Source: Derxia lacustris (GTDB lineage: Bacteria > Pseudomonadota > Gammaproteobacteria > Burkholderiales > Burkholderiaceae_E). Taken from it: a stretch of 44,698 nucleotides of DNA. The stretch covers positions 1 to 44,698 of the forward strand of contig NZ_MUHU01000055.1 in the NCBI RefSeq assembly GCF_002105195.1. Direction: 5' to 3'. Under the pieces are notes generated by a model that searched no databases, was not told the DNA's origin, and saw only the letters and a program-made list of their open reading frames with translations. The position numbers and the translations under genes were made by a program. Below are positions 1 through 10,700 of this stretch, in pieces. Each line of letters opens with the position of its first letter. Within the stretch, counting starts at the first letter, position 1.

Positions 1-240
1 CCTATTCTTCGTACCCTCTCGCTCGACCTCGACGACACGTTGTGAGTCGTACGCCGTGGTCAGAATCACTGCGTAGGCCGGGGTGCGGCCCTGGCTTCTC
101 GTCACGCGAACAAGCCTCTGCGAAAGCATCGCGCGCAGGTGGAGCGACAGATCGATCAGCAACTGCTGGCGCCGCTCCTCGGGGAAGAACTTGCTGACGC
201 GGTCGAGCGCCTGGGTGGCGCTGTTGAAATGCATCGTCAC
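1..240. other. Noisy inverted copy of pilU (probable assembly foldback)
   Basis: Read on the minus strand, this stretch encodes a degraded version of the PilU segment that lies on the plus strand at about 398-640: motifs such as ALDRV, FFPEERRQQLLIDLSL and LRAM.SQRL recur in the same order without indels. Agreement is high near the junction at 228-240 and falls steadily toward base 1. The junction shares a short microhomology (catcgtc) with the pilU codons that follow. A true inverted duplication would not be expected to decay toward the contig edge, so a foldback or chimeric read end is the best explanation. No gene should be called here. Confidence 0.75.
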
Positions 241-868
241 CCAGCGCGAAGTGGGCGTGGATACCGACAGCTGGGAGGTGGCGCTGAAGAACGCGCTGCG
301 CCAGGCGCCCGACGTGGTGCAGATCGGCGAAATCCGCGAGCGCGAGACGATGGAACACGCGGTGGCCTTCGCCGAAACCGGCCACCTTTGCCTGGCGACG
401 ATGCATGCCAACAGCGCCAACCAGGCGCTCGACCGCGTCATCAATTTCTTCCCCGAGGAGCGGCGCCAGCAGCTGCTGATCGATCTGTCGCTGAACCTGC
501 GCGCGATGATTTCGCAGCGGCTGATTCCGCTGAAGAGCAGCAAGGGCCGCGCCGCCGCCATCGAAGTGATGCTGAACACGCCCTACATCTCCGACCTGAT
601 CGCCAAGGGCGAGGTATCGGAGATCAAGGAGCAGATGAAGAAGGGCCGCGAGCTGGGCATGCGCACCTTCGATCAGGCGCTGTTCGACCTGTACGAGGAA
701 GGCCGCATCAGCTACGAGGACGCGCTGCGCAATGCCGACTCGGTGAACGATCTGCGGCTCAACATCAAGCTCAATTCGCGCGGCGCCATGCATCGCGACG
801 TGGGCACCTCGACCGACCACATCAATCTGGTCGAGATGAGTCGCAAGGCCGGCTCGGGCGGTATCTGA
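233..868 (+). CDS. pilU: PilU, type IV pilus retraction ATPase (3' part)
   Basis: C-terminal 211 residues of a PilT/PilU-family hexameric ATPase that works at the cytoplasmic base of the type IV pilus and supports pilus retraction. Visible motifs are the IVTQREVGVDT strand, the acidic Walker B-like VVQIGEIRE, the His box HLCLATMHANS and the family tail GMRTFDQALFDLYEEGRISYE. The EVSEIKEQMK and DALRNADS segments favour PilU over PilT. The family is usually about 370-380 residues; the N-terminal PAS-like domain and Walker A are missing because homology begins abruptly at 233, where the noisy inverted copy ends. An in-frame GTG at 83 opens a longer reading frame, but its first 50 codons are antisense pilU and not protein. 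Confidence 0.93.
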   Translation: MVTQREVGVDTDSWEVALKNALRQAPDVVQIGEIRERETMEHAVAFAETGHLCLATMHANSANQALDRVINFFPEERRQQLLIDLSLNLRAMISQRLIPLKSSKGRAAAIEVMLNTPYISDLIAKGEVSEIKEQMKKGRELGMRTFDQALFDLYEEGRISYEDALRNADSVNDLRLNIKLNSRGAMHRDVGTSTDHINLVEMSRKAGSGGI

Positions 869-871
869 GCC

Positions 872-1879
872 TCAGTCGTCGAGCGCCAGCAGCGCAAAGC
901 TGGCGATCCAGTGGCGGCGCGCATAGCCGCCCGCCTCCAGACGCGGCATGGCCGCATGCAGATGGGCTTCGGCGGCGCGCGCAAACGCTTCCGATTGCGG
1001 ACCGGCGTCGGGCGCGAGCCGGCGCAGGCACCAGGCGCGCGACAGCAGCAAGCCGTCCAGATGCACGAGCCTGGGATCGTCGTCGCCGGCCAGATGCGGC
1101 GGCTGAAGCCAGAACACCAGATCGTCGCCCTTGGGGCAGAACTCGCGCCACCAGGTCTGGAAGCCGAGCGGTGCGCCGAGCAGCCGCTGCATGAGCAGGG
1201 CCTCGACCAGCCCGGGCGAGAGGAAATCCTCGCCGCTCGGTTCGTAGCGCGCGGGGTAATGCTTGTCGGTGCCGAACCAGGCCAGTCCGCGGTCGCGCAG
1301 CTGGCTGGCAAACGCGTCGTCGCCGCGCACGCTGGCCCAGTCCATCGCGGCCAGCAGCAGGAAGGCGCTGTTGCCGTGGCCGCCTTCGCGCACCGGCCAG
1401 GTGGCCTGCGGCAGCCAGCGCCGCAGGCGGTCGGCGATCTCCTCCACCAGCGGTGCCAGCGCGGCGGCCCAGCCGCGCGCCGCCACCTCGCGCTGGGCAA
1501 AGCGCTCCAGCTCGGTCGCCAACCGGAACAGCCAGGCCCAGCCATAGGGCCGGCCGAAGGTGCTGCGATGCGGTCCGCGCAGATAGGCGATCTCGCCGGC
1601 GATGGCGGTCGGCGCAAAGCTGGCGTCGAGCCGGGCGACGGCTTCGCGCGCGCAGGCAAGCCGGGGATTGCGCCGCAGCATGCTCACCAGCAGCCAGTGC
1701 ATGTGGATGCAGGAATGCCAGTCGAAGCTGGTGTGGAAGGCGGGATGAAGCTGCTCGGGCGGACGCACATCGGCCGGTCCGTCGAGCACATGGCTGAGCT
1801 GCCAGGGATAGTGAGTGGCGAGGTTGTCGAGCGCGATGCGGGCGAACAGCGCCGCGATTTCCGAGGTAAGCGAATACAT
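872..1879 (-). CDS. DUF2891 family protein
   Basis: A 335-residue protein that I recognise as a DUF2891 member from its N-terminal block (ARIALDNLATHYPWQLSHVL followed by HPAFHTSFDWHSCIHMHWLL) and its many conserved Trp and His residues. The pattern suggests an all-alpha toroid-like fold, but no enzymatic activity is established that I can name. There is no signal peptide. It converges on pilU with 3 bases between the stop codons, and its start ATG is at 1877-1879. It probably stands alone: the upstream M16 protease gene on the same strand is followed by hairpins that could end its transcript. Confidence 0.85.
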   Translation of the reverse strand: MYSLTSEIAALFARIALDNLATHYPWQLSHVLDGPADVRPPEQLHPAFHTSFDWHSCIHMHWLLVSMLRRNPRLACAREAVARLDASFAPTAIAGEIAYLRGPHRSTFGRPYGWAWLFRLATELERFAQREVAARGWAAALAPLVEEIADRLRRWLPQATWPVREGGHGNSAFLLLAAMDWASVRGDDAFASQLRDRGLAWFGTDKHYPARYEPSGEDFLSPGLVEALLMQRLLGAPLGFQTWWREFCPKGDDLVFWLQPPHLAGDDDPRLVHLDGLLLSRAWCLRRLAPDAGPQSEAFARAAEAHLHAAMPRLEAGGYARRHWIASFALLALDD

Positions 1880-1889
1880 CGGCTCAGTC

Positions 1890-1965
1890 TAAGAAAAACC
1901 CCTCGGACTTTCGTGTCCGCCGGCGGCTCAAGCCCTCCGTCCGGCGGACGGATGCCGCCGGACGG
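1890..1965 (-). terminator. Candidate terminator hairpins after the M16 protease gene
   Basis: Two hairpins lie between the M16 stop and the DUF2891 start. The first to be transcribed is a perfect 11-bp stem (CCGTCCGGCGG at 1937-1947 with CCGCCGGACGG at 1955-1965, 7-nt loop). The second is a short CGGAC/GTCCG stem followed on the minus strand by AGGGGTTTTT. The second has the U-tract, the first the stability. Confidence 0.5.
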
Positions 1966-1974
1966 AAGCCGGAC

Positions 1975-4746
<2,772 letters not shown>

Positions 4747-4975
4747 TCAAGCTCCGGTCGGTTGCGAACGCGGGCGATGGTAAGCCGCCCCGCATGCCAG
4801 ACCGTCGCAGACCGCTCGGTACAATCGTTTCCAGATATTCCCCGGAGTTGGATGACCATGCCGGCCGCAGCGCCAGCATCGCCCGCCCGGGCGCAAGCCG
4901 CTCTTTGACCTCGCCGCGCCGGCCCTCGCCGGCCTTGTGCGCAACCAGCGCCCCTCCTGTTTTCTCCCGCCTGCG

Positions 4976-6202
4976 ATGCCCGTCAATCTCCCCTATCCCA
5001 AGTCAGAAGAGCTTCTCCCCGTCGCCGGCTTTGCGCTCGGCCATGCCGAGGCCGGCATCAAGAAGCCGGGCCGGCGCGATCTGCTGGTGATGCGCTTCGA
5101 CAGCGATGCCAGCGTCGCCGGCGTGTTCACGACCAACCGCTTCTGCGCCGCGCCGGTCACCGTCAGCAAACGCAATCTGGCCGCCGGCAACATCGGCGCG
5201 CTGGTGGTCAACACCGGCAATGCCAATGCCGGCACCGGCGCGCCGGGCCTGGTCAATGCCGAGCGCATGTGCGCCGCCACGGCCGCGCTGCTCGATCTCG
5301 ATGCGAGCCAGGTGCTGCCGTTCTCCACCGGCGTCATCCTCGAACCGCTGCCGGTCGAGAAGATCGAAGCCGCCCTGCCCGCCGCCGTGGCCGCGCTGGC
5401 CGAGGACAACTGGTTCAACGCGGCCCACGCGATCATGACCACCGACACCCAGCCCAAGGCCTTCTCGCGCCAGGGCACGGTGGGCGGCGTGACCGTGACC
5501 ATCACCGGCATCAGCAAGGGCGCCGGCATGATCAAGCCCAACATGGCGACCATGCTCGGCTACATCGCCACCGACGCAGCCATCGCCCAGCCGCTGCTGC
5601 AAGCGCTTGTGGCCGAAGTGGCCGACGCCTCGTTCAACGCCATCACCATCGACGGCGACACGTCGACCAACGACTCCTTCATCGTCGTGGCCACGGGCAA
5701 GGCGCCGATGGAGCCGATCGAAAGCGCGAGCGACCCGCGCTTCGCCGAGTTCACCGCGCTGCTGTTCGAGGCCAGCGTCACGCTGGCGCAGGCCATCGTG
5801 CGCGACGGCGAAGGCGCGACCAAGTTCATCACCGTGCGCGTCGAGGCCGGCGCGAGCCGCGAGGAATGCCGCAAGGTGGCCTATGCCATCGCGCACTCGC
5901 CGCTGGTCAAGACCGCCTTCTTCGCCAGCGACCCCAACCTCGGCCGGCTGCTCGCGGCCATCGGCTATGCCGGCATCGACGATCTGGATGTGGAGCAGGT
6001 CGAGCTCTATCTGGACGATGTGCATGTGGCGACGCAGGGCGGCCGCAATCCCGACTATCAGGAAGCCGACGGTCAGCGCGTGATGCAACAGAGCGAGATC
6101 ACGGTACGCGTCGTGCTTGCACGCGGCGATGCTGTCGCCACGGTCTACACCTGCGACCTCTCGCACGACTACGTGAGCATCAACGCCGACTACCGGAGCT
6201 GA
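4976..6202 (+). CDS. argJ: ArgJ, bifunctional ornithine acetyltransferase/N-acetylglutamate synthase
   Basis: A 408-residue ArgJ. The enzyme transfers the acetyl group from N-acetylornithine to glutamate, recycling acetyl in arginine biosynthesis, and in many species also makes N-acetylglutamate from acetyl-CoA. The precursor is self-cleaved at the conserved Ala-Thr bond; here the motif is KGAGMIKPNMATMLGYIATDA, whose Thr is the nucleophile. Oxyanion-hole Thr-Gly (STGVILEPL) and the C-terminal ending DLSHDYVSINADYRS are present. The ATG at 4976 is preferred over an in-frame GTG at 4937 because MPVNLPYP matches the usual family N-terminus. It heads a plus-strand operon with the DUF815 ATPase 11 bp downstream. 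Confidence 0.96.
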   Translation: MPVNLPYPKSEELLPVAGFALGHAEAGIKKPGRRDLLVMRFDSDASVAGVFTTNRFCAAPVTVSKRNLAAGNIGALVVNTGNANAGTGAPGLVNAERMCAATAALLDLDASQVLPFSTGVILEPLPVEKIEAALPAAVAALAEDNWFNAAHAIMTTDTQPKAFSRQGTVGGVTVTITGISKGAGMIKPNMATMLGYIATDAAIAQPLLQALVAEVADASFNAITIDGDTSTNDSFIVVATGKAPMEPIESASDPRFAEFTALLFEASVTLAQAIVRDGEGATKFITVRVEAGASREECRKVAYAIAHSPLVKTAFFASDPNLGRLLAAIGYAGIDDLDVEQVELYLDDVHVATQGGRNPDYQEADGQRVMQQSEITVRVVLARGDAVATVYTCDLSHDYVSINADYRS

Positions 6203-6213
6203 GCCCCAGCGCA

Positions 6214-7122
6214 ATGGACAGACTCGATTCCACCCTCGACCGCTTCGACCGCCTGCTGGCGCGTGCCGAGGCACTGCTGCCGGCCACGCCGCGCGAACCC
6301 GACTGGACCGCCACCGCCTGGCGCTGGCGCGTGCCGCGCGGCACCGGCCGCGGCCAGCTCGACGCGGTGCGCCATGCCAGCGGCATTGCGCTGGCCGACA
6401 TCCGCAATGTCGACCGCCAGAAGGCGCTCATCGTGCAGAACACGCGCCAGTTCGTGGCCGGCGCGCCGGCCAACAACGTGCTGCTCACGGGCGCGCGCGG
6501 CACCGGCAAGAGTTCGCTGGTGAAGGCGGTGCTCAACGAGTTCGCGCCGGCGGGGCTGCGGCTCATCGAGGTGGACAAGGCCGATCTGCACGACCTGCAC
6601 GACATCGTCGATCTGGTCGCGCACCGGCCCGAGCGCTTCATCGTGTTCTGCGACGACCTGAGCTTTGAAGACGGCGAGGCCGGCTACAAGGCGCTCAAGG
6701 TCGCGCTCGACGGCAGCATCGCGGCGCAGACCGACAACGTGGTCATCTACGCCACGTCCAACCGGCGCCATCTGCTGCCCGAGCGCATGAGCGACAACGA
6801 CGGCTATCGCCATACCGACGACGGCGAGCTGCATCCGGGCGAGGTGGTGGAAGAGAAGATTTCGCTGTCGGAGCGCTTCGGGCTCTGGGTGAGCTTTCAC
6901 GGCTTTCGCCAGGGCGATTACCTCGACATCGTGCGGCACTGGCTCGGCCAGCTCGGCAGCGACTACAGCCCCGAGGTGGAGCGCGAGGCGCTGCAATTCG
7001 CGCTCGGGCGCGGCTCGCGTTCGGGTCGGGTGGCGTGGCAGTACGCGCGCGACCGAGCCGGGCGCGACCGGCTTGCGCTGACCGACGCGCTGGCCGCCTC
7101 GGCTGCGGAGCGTGCGCTGTGA
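6214..7122 (+). CDS. DUF815 family AAA ATPase
   Basis: A 302-residue P-loop ATPase of the DUF815 family. The Walker A motif GARGTGKSS is at about residues 92-100, Walker B-like hydrophobic-acidic FIVFCDDLSFE follows, and a sensor-like VVIYATSNRRHLLPERM segment is present. The C-terminal lid contains the RSGRVAWQYARD motif seen in the family. The cellular role is not established; conserved placement next to argJ and a Nudix gene in betaproteobacteria is the main clue. The stop overlaps the next start by 4 bp (GTGA), so translation of the Nudix gene is probably coupled. Confidence 0.9.
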   Translation: MDRLDSTLDRFDRLLARAEALLPATPREPDWTATAWRWRVPRGTGRGQLDAVRHASGIALADIRNVDRQKALIVQNTRQFVAGAPANNVLLTGARGTGKSSLVKAVLNEFAPAGLRLIEVDKADLHDLHDIVDLVAHRPERFIVFCDDLSFEDGEAGYKALKVALDGSIAAQTDNVVIYATSNRRHLLPERMSDNDGYRHTDDGELHPGEVVEEKISLSERFGLWVSFHGFRQGDYLDIVRHWLGQLGSDYSPEVEREALQFALGRGSRSGRVAWQYARDRAGRDRLALTDALAASAAERAL

Positions 7123-8120
7123 CCGCGCCGCGCAGGATCGTGGAAGTGGCGGTGGGCGTGCTGCTGCGCGCCGACGGCCGCTTCATGCTCGGCTCGCGGC
7201 CGGCCGGCAAGCCCTACTCGGGCTACTGGGAGTTCCCGGGCGGCAAGCTCGAAATCGGCGAGACCGTGGCCGAAGCGCTGGCGCGCGAACTCGACGAGGA
7301 GATCGGCATCACGCTCGATCCGCACGATCCGCATGCGGTGCGGCCCTGGTGCACGATCGAGCATGTCTATCCGCATGCGCATGTGCGGCTGCATTTCATG
7401 CGCGTGGTGAGCTGGCAGGGCGAGCCGCACGGCCGCGAAGGCCAGACGCTGCGCTGGGTCGCGCTGCACGAGGCCGCGCCGGCGCCGCTGCTGCCGGCGG
7501 CCCTGCCCTGTCTGCACTGGCTTGAGCTGCCGCCGGTGCTGGCGCTGAGTCAGGCCGGCGCGCTCGGGCTCGGCGGCTTTCTGGCGCGGCTCGATGCGGC
7601 GCTGGCCAAGGGGTTGCGCTTCGTCGAGCTGCGCGAGCCCGGCATGGCGCCCGACGACTTCAATCGCCTGTTCGACGCCACGCTCGACCGCGTGCGCGCG
7701 GCCGGCGCCAAGCTGGTCGTGCATTCGATGCACGGACTCGAATGGGCCAGCCGCGCCGACGGCGTGCATCTGAGTGGCGCCGATCTGGCGGCGCTCGCCG
7801 CCCGGCCCGATCTGCCGCTGGTCGGCGCCTCGGTGCATAGCCGCGCCGAGATCGATCGCGCGGCGGCGCTCGGGCTCGATTACGCGGTGCTCGGCCATGT
7901 GCTCGACACGCCCAGCCATCCCGGCGTGGCGCCGCTCGGCTGGGACGCCTTCGCCGCCCTGGTGCGCGATGCCGGTCTGCCGGTCTATGCGATCGGCGGC
8001 CTCGATGCCGACCAGGTGGAGCCGGCCCAGGCCAGCGGCGCCCATGGCGTGGCGCTGATGCGCGCCGCCTGGCGCGACGAGGCGCGCTTTCCCGAGCTGG
8101 TGGCGCGGCGCGACGACTGA
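7119..8120 (+). CDS. Nudix (MutT-like) hydrolase fused to a ThiE/TenI-like domain
   Basis: A 333-residue two-domain protein starting at a GTG that overlaps the previous stop. The N-terminal half carries a complete Nudix box (GGKLEIGETVAEALARELDEEIGI) and the GYWEFPGG lead-in typical of MutT, which hydrolyses oxidised dGTP such as 8-oxo-dGTP and prevents transversions. The C-terminal half is a TIM-barrel like thiamine phosphate synthase/TenI (VVHSMHG, DGVHLSG, GASVHS, YAVLGHV, PVYAIGGL). This fusion is standard in beta- and gammaproteobacteria, and the ThiE-like half is generally not credited with thiamine synthesis. It is the last gene of the argJ operon; a strong terminator follows. Confidence 0.93.
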   Translation: MTAPRRIVEVAVGVLLRADGRFMLGSRPAGKPYSGYWEFPGGKLEIGETVAEALARELDEEIGITLDPHDPHAVRPWCTIEHVYPHAHVRLHFMRVVSWQGEPHGREGQTLRWVALHEAAPAPLLPAALPCLHWLELPPVLALSQAGALGLGGFLARLDAALAKGLRFVELREPGMAPDDFNRLFDATLDRVRAAGAKLVVHSMHGLEWASRADGVHLSGADLAALAARPDLPLVGASVHSRAEIDRAAALGLDYAVLGHVLDTPSHPGVAPLGWDAFAALVRDAGLPVYAIGGLDADQVEPAQASGAHGVALMRAAWRDEARFPELVARRDD

Positions 8121-8128
8121 TGCGCCGA

Positions 8129-8155
8129 GGGCAGCGCGCTAGTCGCTGCCCTTTT
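8129..8155 (+). terminator. Rho-independent terminator of the argJ operon
   Basis: Stem GGGCAGCG (8129-8136), 7-nt loop, stem CGCTGCCC (8144-8151), then TTTT. It overlaps the stop codon of the convergent yacG gene, so the yacG 3' end doubles as terminator DNA. Confidence 0.85.
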
Positions 8156-8327
8156 CGCCCGGCGACGAGGTGTCGTCGAGCGGCGCGCCCGGGATCACGT
8201 AACGGTCGCTGGCCCAGGCGCCGAGATCGACCTTCTTGCAGCGTTCGGAACAGAACGGGCGCCAGCGCGAGGCGTCGGTCCACGGCACTTTCCTGCCGCA
8301 GGACGGGCATTTCACTTCGGTCGTCAT
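8139..8327 (-). CDS. yacG: YacG, zinc-finger DNA gyrase inhibitor
   Basis: A 62-residue protein with the YacG zinc site: CPSCG near residue 8 and FCSERCKKVDLGAW further on, giving four Cys ligands in a C-x2-C...C-x3-C pattern. YacG binds GyrB and inhibits DNA gyrase in E. coli. I start it at the ATG at 8325-8327 (MTTEVKCPSC); the longer in-frame extension upstream is antisense to nothing known and overlaps zapD. It is the last gene of the pilB-pilC-pilD-coaE-zapD-yacG run, 13 bp after zapD, the classical neighbourhood for this gene. Confidence 0.95.
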   Translation of the reverse strand: MTTEVKCPSCGRKVPWTDASRWRPFCSERCKKVDLGAWASDRYVIPGAPLDDTSSPGEKGSD

Positions 8328-8340
8328 CGCGAAATCGAAT

Positions 8341-9096
8341 TCAGAGGTTGCACAGGCCGAGTTCGAACGGCACCACGCCTTCGTAGGGGCGCGGGCGCAG
8401 ATCGCCGTCCTGCTGCGAGAAGCGCACCCACAACATGTACTTGTTGGCGCTGATCTCGGGGATGGCACCGAGCGCGGGATCGACCCGCACCTGGAGCATC
8501 TGGAAGGGCTTGCCGCTCAGGCTCTGCTGATAGCTGCCGCCGACCGCCGTCACCTCGTGGCGGCGCGCCGATTCGCGCAGCAGCCTGAGCACGATCACCA
8601 GGCAATCGCTCACCGGCATGAAGGGCGCGATCCAGCCGGCCAGATCGGCCTGGCGCTGCTCGACCGGCTTGTGCTGCCAGGCGTGATACGACGGCAGATC
8701 GAACTCGCAGGCGCCGCCCGGGATGATGGTGCGGCTGCGGATGCTCATCAGCCACTCATGGTCGCGCAGCTGCTGGCCGGTCTTGCCGGGCACCGCATTC
8801 AACACGCGCGCGGCGTTCTCGATGTTGCCGAGAATGATGTCGAGCGCCGCCGGCGACACGTCGGGCGAATTGCGGAACTGGTTCAACGCCACCCGCTGCC
8901 GGTCGAGTTCCTGCAGCAGATCCGACTTGAGATCGGCGCGGCTCGCCACTTCGACCACTTCGAACAGCGTGGTGAGTGCGGCGTGATGCTCGTGTCGATC
9001 CGTCTGGCTGGCAAAGAAACGCAGCCGCTCGAAAAGGTCTTCGAGCCGGAGCAGGGTCCGCACGCGCTCGTTGAACGGGTACTCGTAGAGGATCAA
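8341..9096 (-). CDS. zapD: ZapD, FtsZ-ring-associated cell division protein
   Basis: A 251-residue ZapD (DUF1342) protein that crosslinks FtsZ filaments at the division ring. The N-terminus ILYEYPFNERVRTLLRLEDLF and the later MSIRSR and GGACEFDLPSYHAW blocks are characteristic. Translation appears to begin at a TTG (9094-9096); no ATG lies close upstream, and TTG gives the family-typical start (M)ILYEYP. The protein is cytoplasmic with an alpha-helical N-terminal domain and a beta-rich C-terminal domain. It lies between coaE and yacG on the same strand, about 100 bp after coaE. Confidence 0.95.
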   Translation of the reverse strand: MILYEYPFNERVRTLLRLEDLFERLRFFASQTDRHEHHAALTTLFEVVEVASRADLKSDLLQELDRQRVALNQFRNSPDVSPAALDIILGNIENAARVLNAVPGKTGQQLRDHEWLMSIRSRTIIPGGACEFDLPSYHAWQHKPVEQRQADLAGWIAPFMPVSDCLVIVLRLLRESARRHEVTAVGGSYQQSLSGKPFQMLQVRVDPALGAIPEISANKYMLWVRFSQQDGDLRPRPYEGVVPFELGLCNL

Positions 9097-9198
9097 GGCG
9101 CGACCGGACAGCGGTGGAGGAATAGGGACAAAAATGTGCGGCCGATTCTGACCGACCCCCCGGCAAAACTCAAATGAACCCGGCGTGAGCGGCGCAAT

Positions 9199-9831
9199 TC
9201 AAGTCGCTGCGGCGCGACCGTTTCGGTCACCGGCGCCGGCCGCCGCCAGATAGCGCCGATGCAGCGCCTCGACCTCGGTGGCGAGTGCCGGATTGGGGCC
9301 GGCGTTGTCGAGCACATCGTCGGCCACGGCCAGCCGCCGCGCCCGCGTGGCCTGGGCCGCGAGGATGGCCCGCACCTGGTCTTCGGGCAGGCCGTTGCGC
9401 GCCATGACGCGGGCAATCTGCTCGGCCTCCGGGCAGTCGACCACCAGCACGCGGTCGACGCGATCGCGCCAGTGGCCGCTTTCGACCAGCAGCGGAATCA
9501 CGTACACGAGATAGGGATGGTGCGGCGCCAGCGCGGCCGCCGAGCGCAGCACTTCGGCGCCGATCAGCGGATGCAGGATGGCTTCGAGCCGGGCGCGCGC
9601 GTCGGGCTGCTCGAATACCTGGCGCCGCATCGCAGCGCGGTCGAGCGCGCCGTCGGGCGTCATGGCCCAGGCGCCGAAGGCAGCGACGATGGCCGGCATC
9701 GCCGCGCCGCCCGGTCGCGTGAGCGCATGGGCGATCAGATCGGTATCGACGATGCCGGCACCGAGCCGGGCGAAGCAGTCGGCCGCGAAAGTCTTGCCGC
9801 TGCCGATCCCGCCCGTGAGCCCGACGATCAT
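9199..9831 (-). CDS. coaE: CoaE, dephospho-CoA kinase
   Basis: A 210-residue P-loop kinase for the last step of coenzyme A synthesis, phosphorylation of the 3'-OH of dephospho-CoA. The P-loop GLTGGIGSGKT occupies residues 4-14, VDTDLIAH follows, and VIPLLVESGHW and the LID-type R-rich segment (ARVMARNGLPEDQVRAI) are present. The start is the ATG at 9829-9831, 5 bp after the pilD stop; a longer reading frame runs upstream but only inside pilD. The C-terminal tail (AGAGDRNGRAAAT) is low complexity. The pilD-coaE linkage is common in proteobacterial pilus operons. Confidence 0.96.
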   Translation of the reverse strand: MIVGLTGGIGSGKTFAADCFARLGAGIVDTDLIAHALTRPGGAAMPAIVAAFGAWAMTPDGALDRAAMRRQVFEQPDARARLEAILHPLIGAEVLRSAAALAPHHPYLVYVIPLLVESGHWRDRVDRVLVVDCPEAEQIARVMARNGLPEDQVRAILAAQATRARRLAVADDVLDNAGPNPALATEVEALHRRYLAAAGAGDRNGRAAAT

Positions 9832-9836
9832 CGCCT

Positions 9837-10700
9837 TCAGCCGATGCCGAGCCAGGCAGCGTTGATGGCCGGCCCGAAGAACAGCGCCAGCACGCCGGCG
9901 CCAGCCAGATAGGGGCCGAAGGGAATCGGCTGCTCGCGGCCATGGCGCGCGAACACCATCAGCCCAATGCCGACCACCGCGCCGACCACCGACGACAGCA
10001 GGATGATGATTGGCAGCATCTTCCAGCCGAGCCAGGCGCCGAGTGCCGCCAGCAGCTTGAAGTCGCCATAGCCCATGCCTTCGCGGCCGGTGGTGAGCCG
10101 GAACAGCCAGTAGATGGACCAGAGCACCAGATAGCCGGCCGCCGCGCCGATGACGGCATCGGGCAGCGCGACGAAGGCGGCGTCGAGATTGACCAGCAGA
10201 CCGGCCCAGAGCAGCGGCAGCGTGATCTCGTCGGGCAGCAGCTGGGTATCGGCATCGATGAAGGTGAGCGCGATCAGCGCCCACGAAAAGCCGATGGCCG
10301 CCAGGCCGGCCAAACCGAAGCCGAACTTCCAGGCGCAGGCCGCCGCCAGCACGCCGCCGAGCAGCTCGACGACCGGATAGCGCGCGCTGATGCGGGCACC
10401 GCAGCCGGCGCAGCGCGCGCGCAGCATGAGCCAGCCGAGCAGCGGAATGTTCTCGTGGGCACGCACCGGACGGGCGCAGCTCGGGCAGGTCGAACGCGGC
10501 ACGAACAGGTTGTAGGTCGTGGTTTCCGGCACCGGCTCGCCGCGGAATTCGGCCGCCTCGGCAGTCCAGGCCCGTTCGAGCATGATCGGCAGCCGATGGA
10601 TCACCACATTGAGAAAGCTGCCGACGAGCAGACCGACCACGCCGGCCAGCAGCGCAAACGCAAGCGGGCTGGCCGACAGCACAGCGAACATCTCGACCAT
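9837..10700 (-). CDS. pilD: PilD, type IV prepilin peptidase/N-methyltransferase
   Basis: A 287-residue inner-membrane aspartic protease that removes prepilin leader peptides and methylates the new N-terminus. The N-terminal cytoplasmic loop has the two paired Cys motifs (CPSCARP and CAGCGARIS) after the SFLNVVIHRLP block. The two catalytic Asp motifs are FIDADTQLLPD and GYGDFKLL (GxGD). About seven to eight hydrophobic segments follow. Its ATG shares one base with the pilC stop, so the genes are translationally coupled. It should serve the pilus machine encoded by pilB and pilC as well as any type II secretion pseudopilins elsewhere. Confidence 0.96.
   Translation of the reverse strand: MVEMFAVLSASPLAFALLAGVVGLLVGSFLNVVIHRLPIMLERAWTAEAAEFRGEPVPETTTYNLFVPRSTCPSCARPVRAHENIPLLGWLMLRARCAGCGARISARYPVVELLGGVLAAACAWKFGFGLAGLAAIGFSWALIALTFIDADTQLLPDEITLPLLWAGLLVNLDAAFVALPDAVIGAAAGYLVLWSIYWLFRLTTGREGMGYGDFKLLAALGAWLGWKMLPIIILLSSVVGAVVGIGLMVFARHGREQPIPFGPYLAGAGVLALFFGPAINAAWLGIG

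Noticed and set aside
83..232. GTG-started 5' extension of the pilU frame
   Set aside because: The first 50 codons are antisense to pilU sequence from the inverted copy and match nothing in the family.
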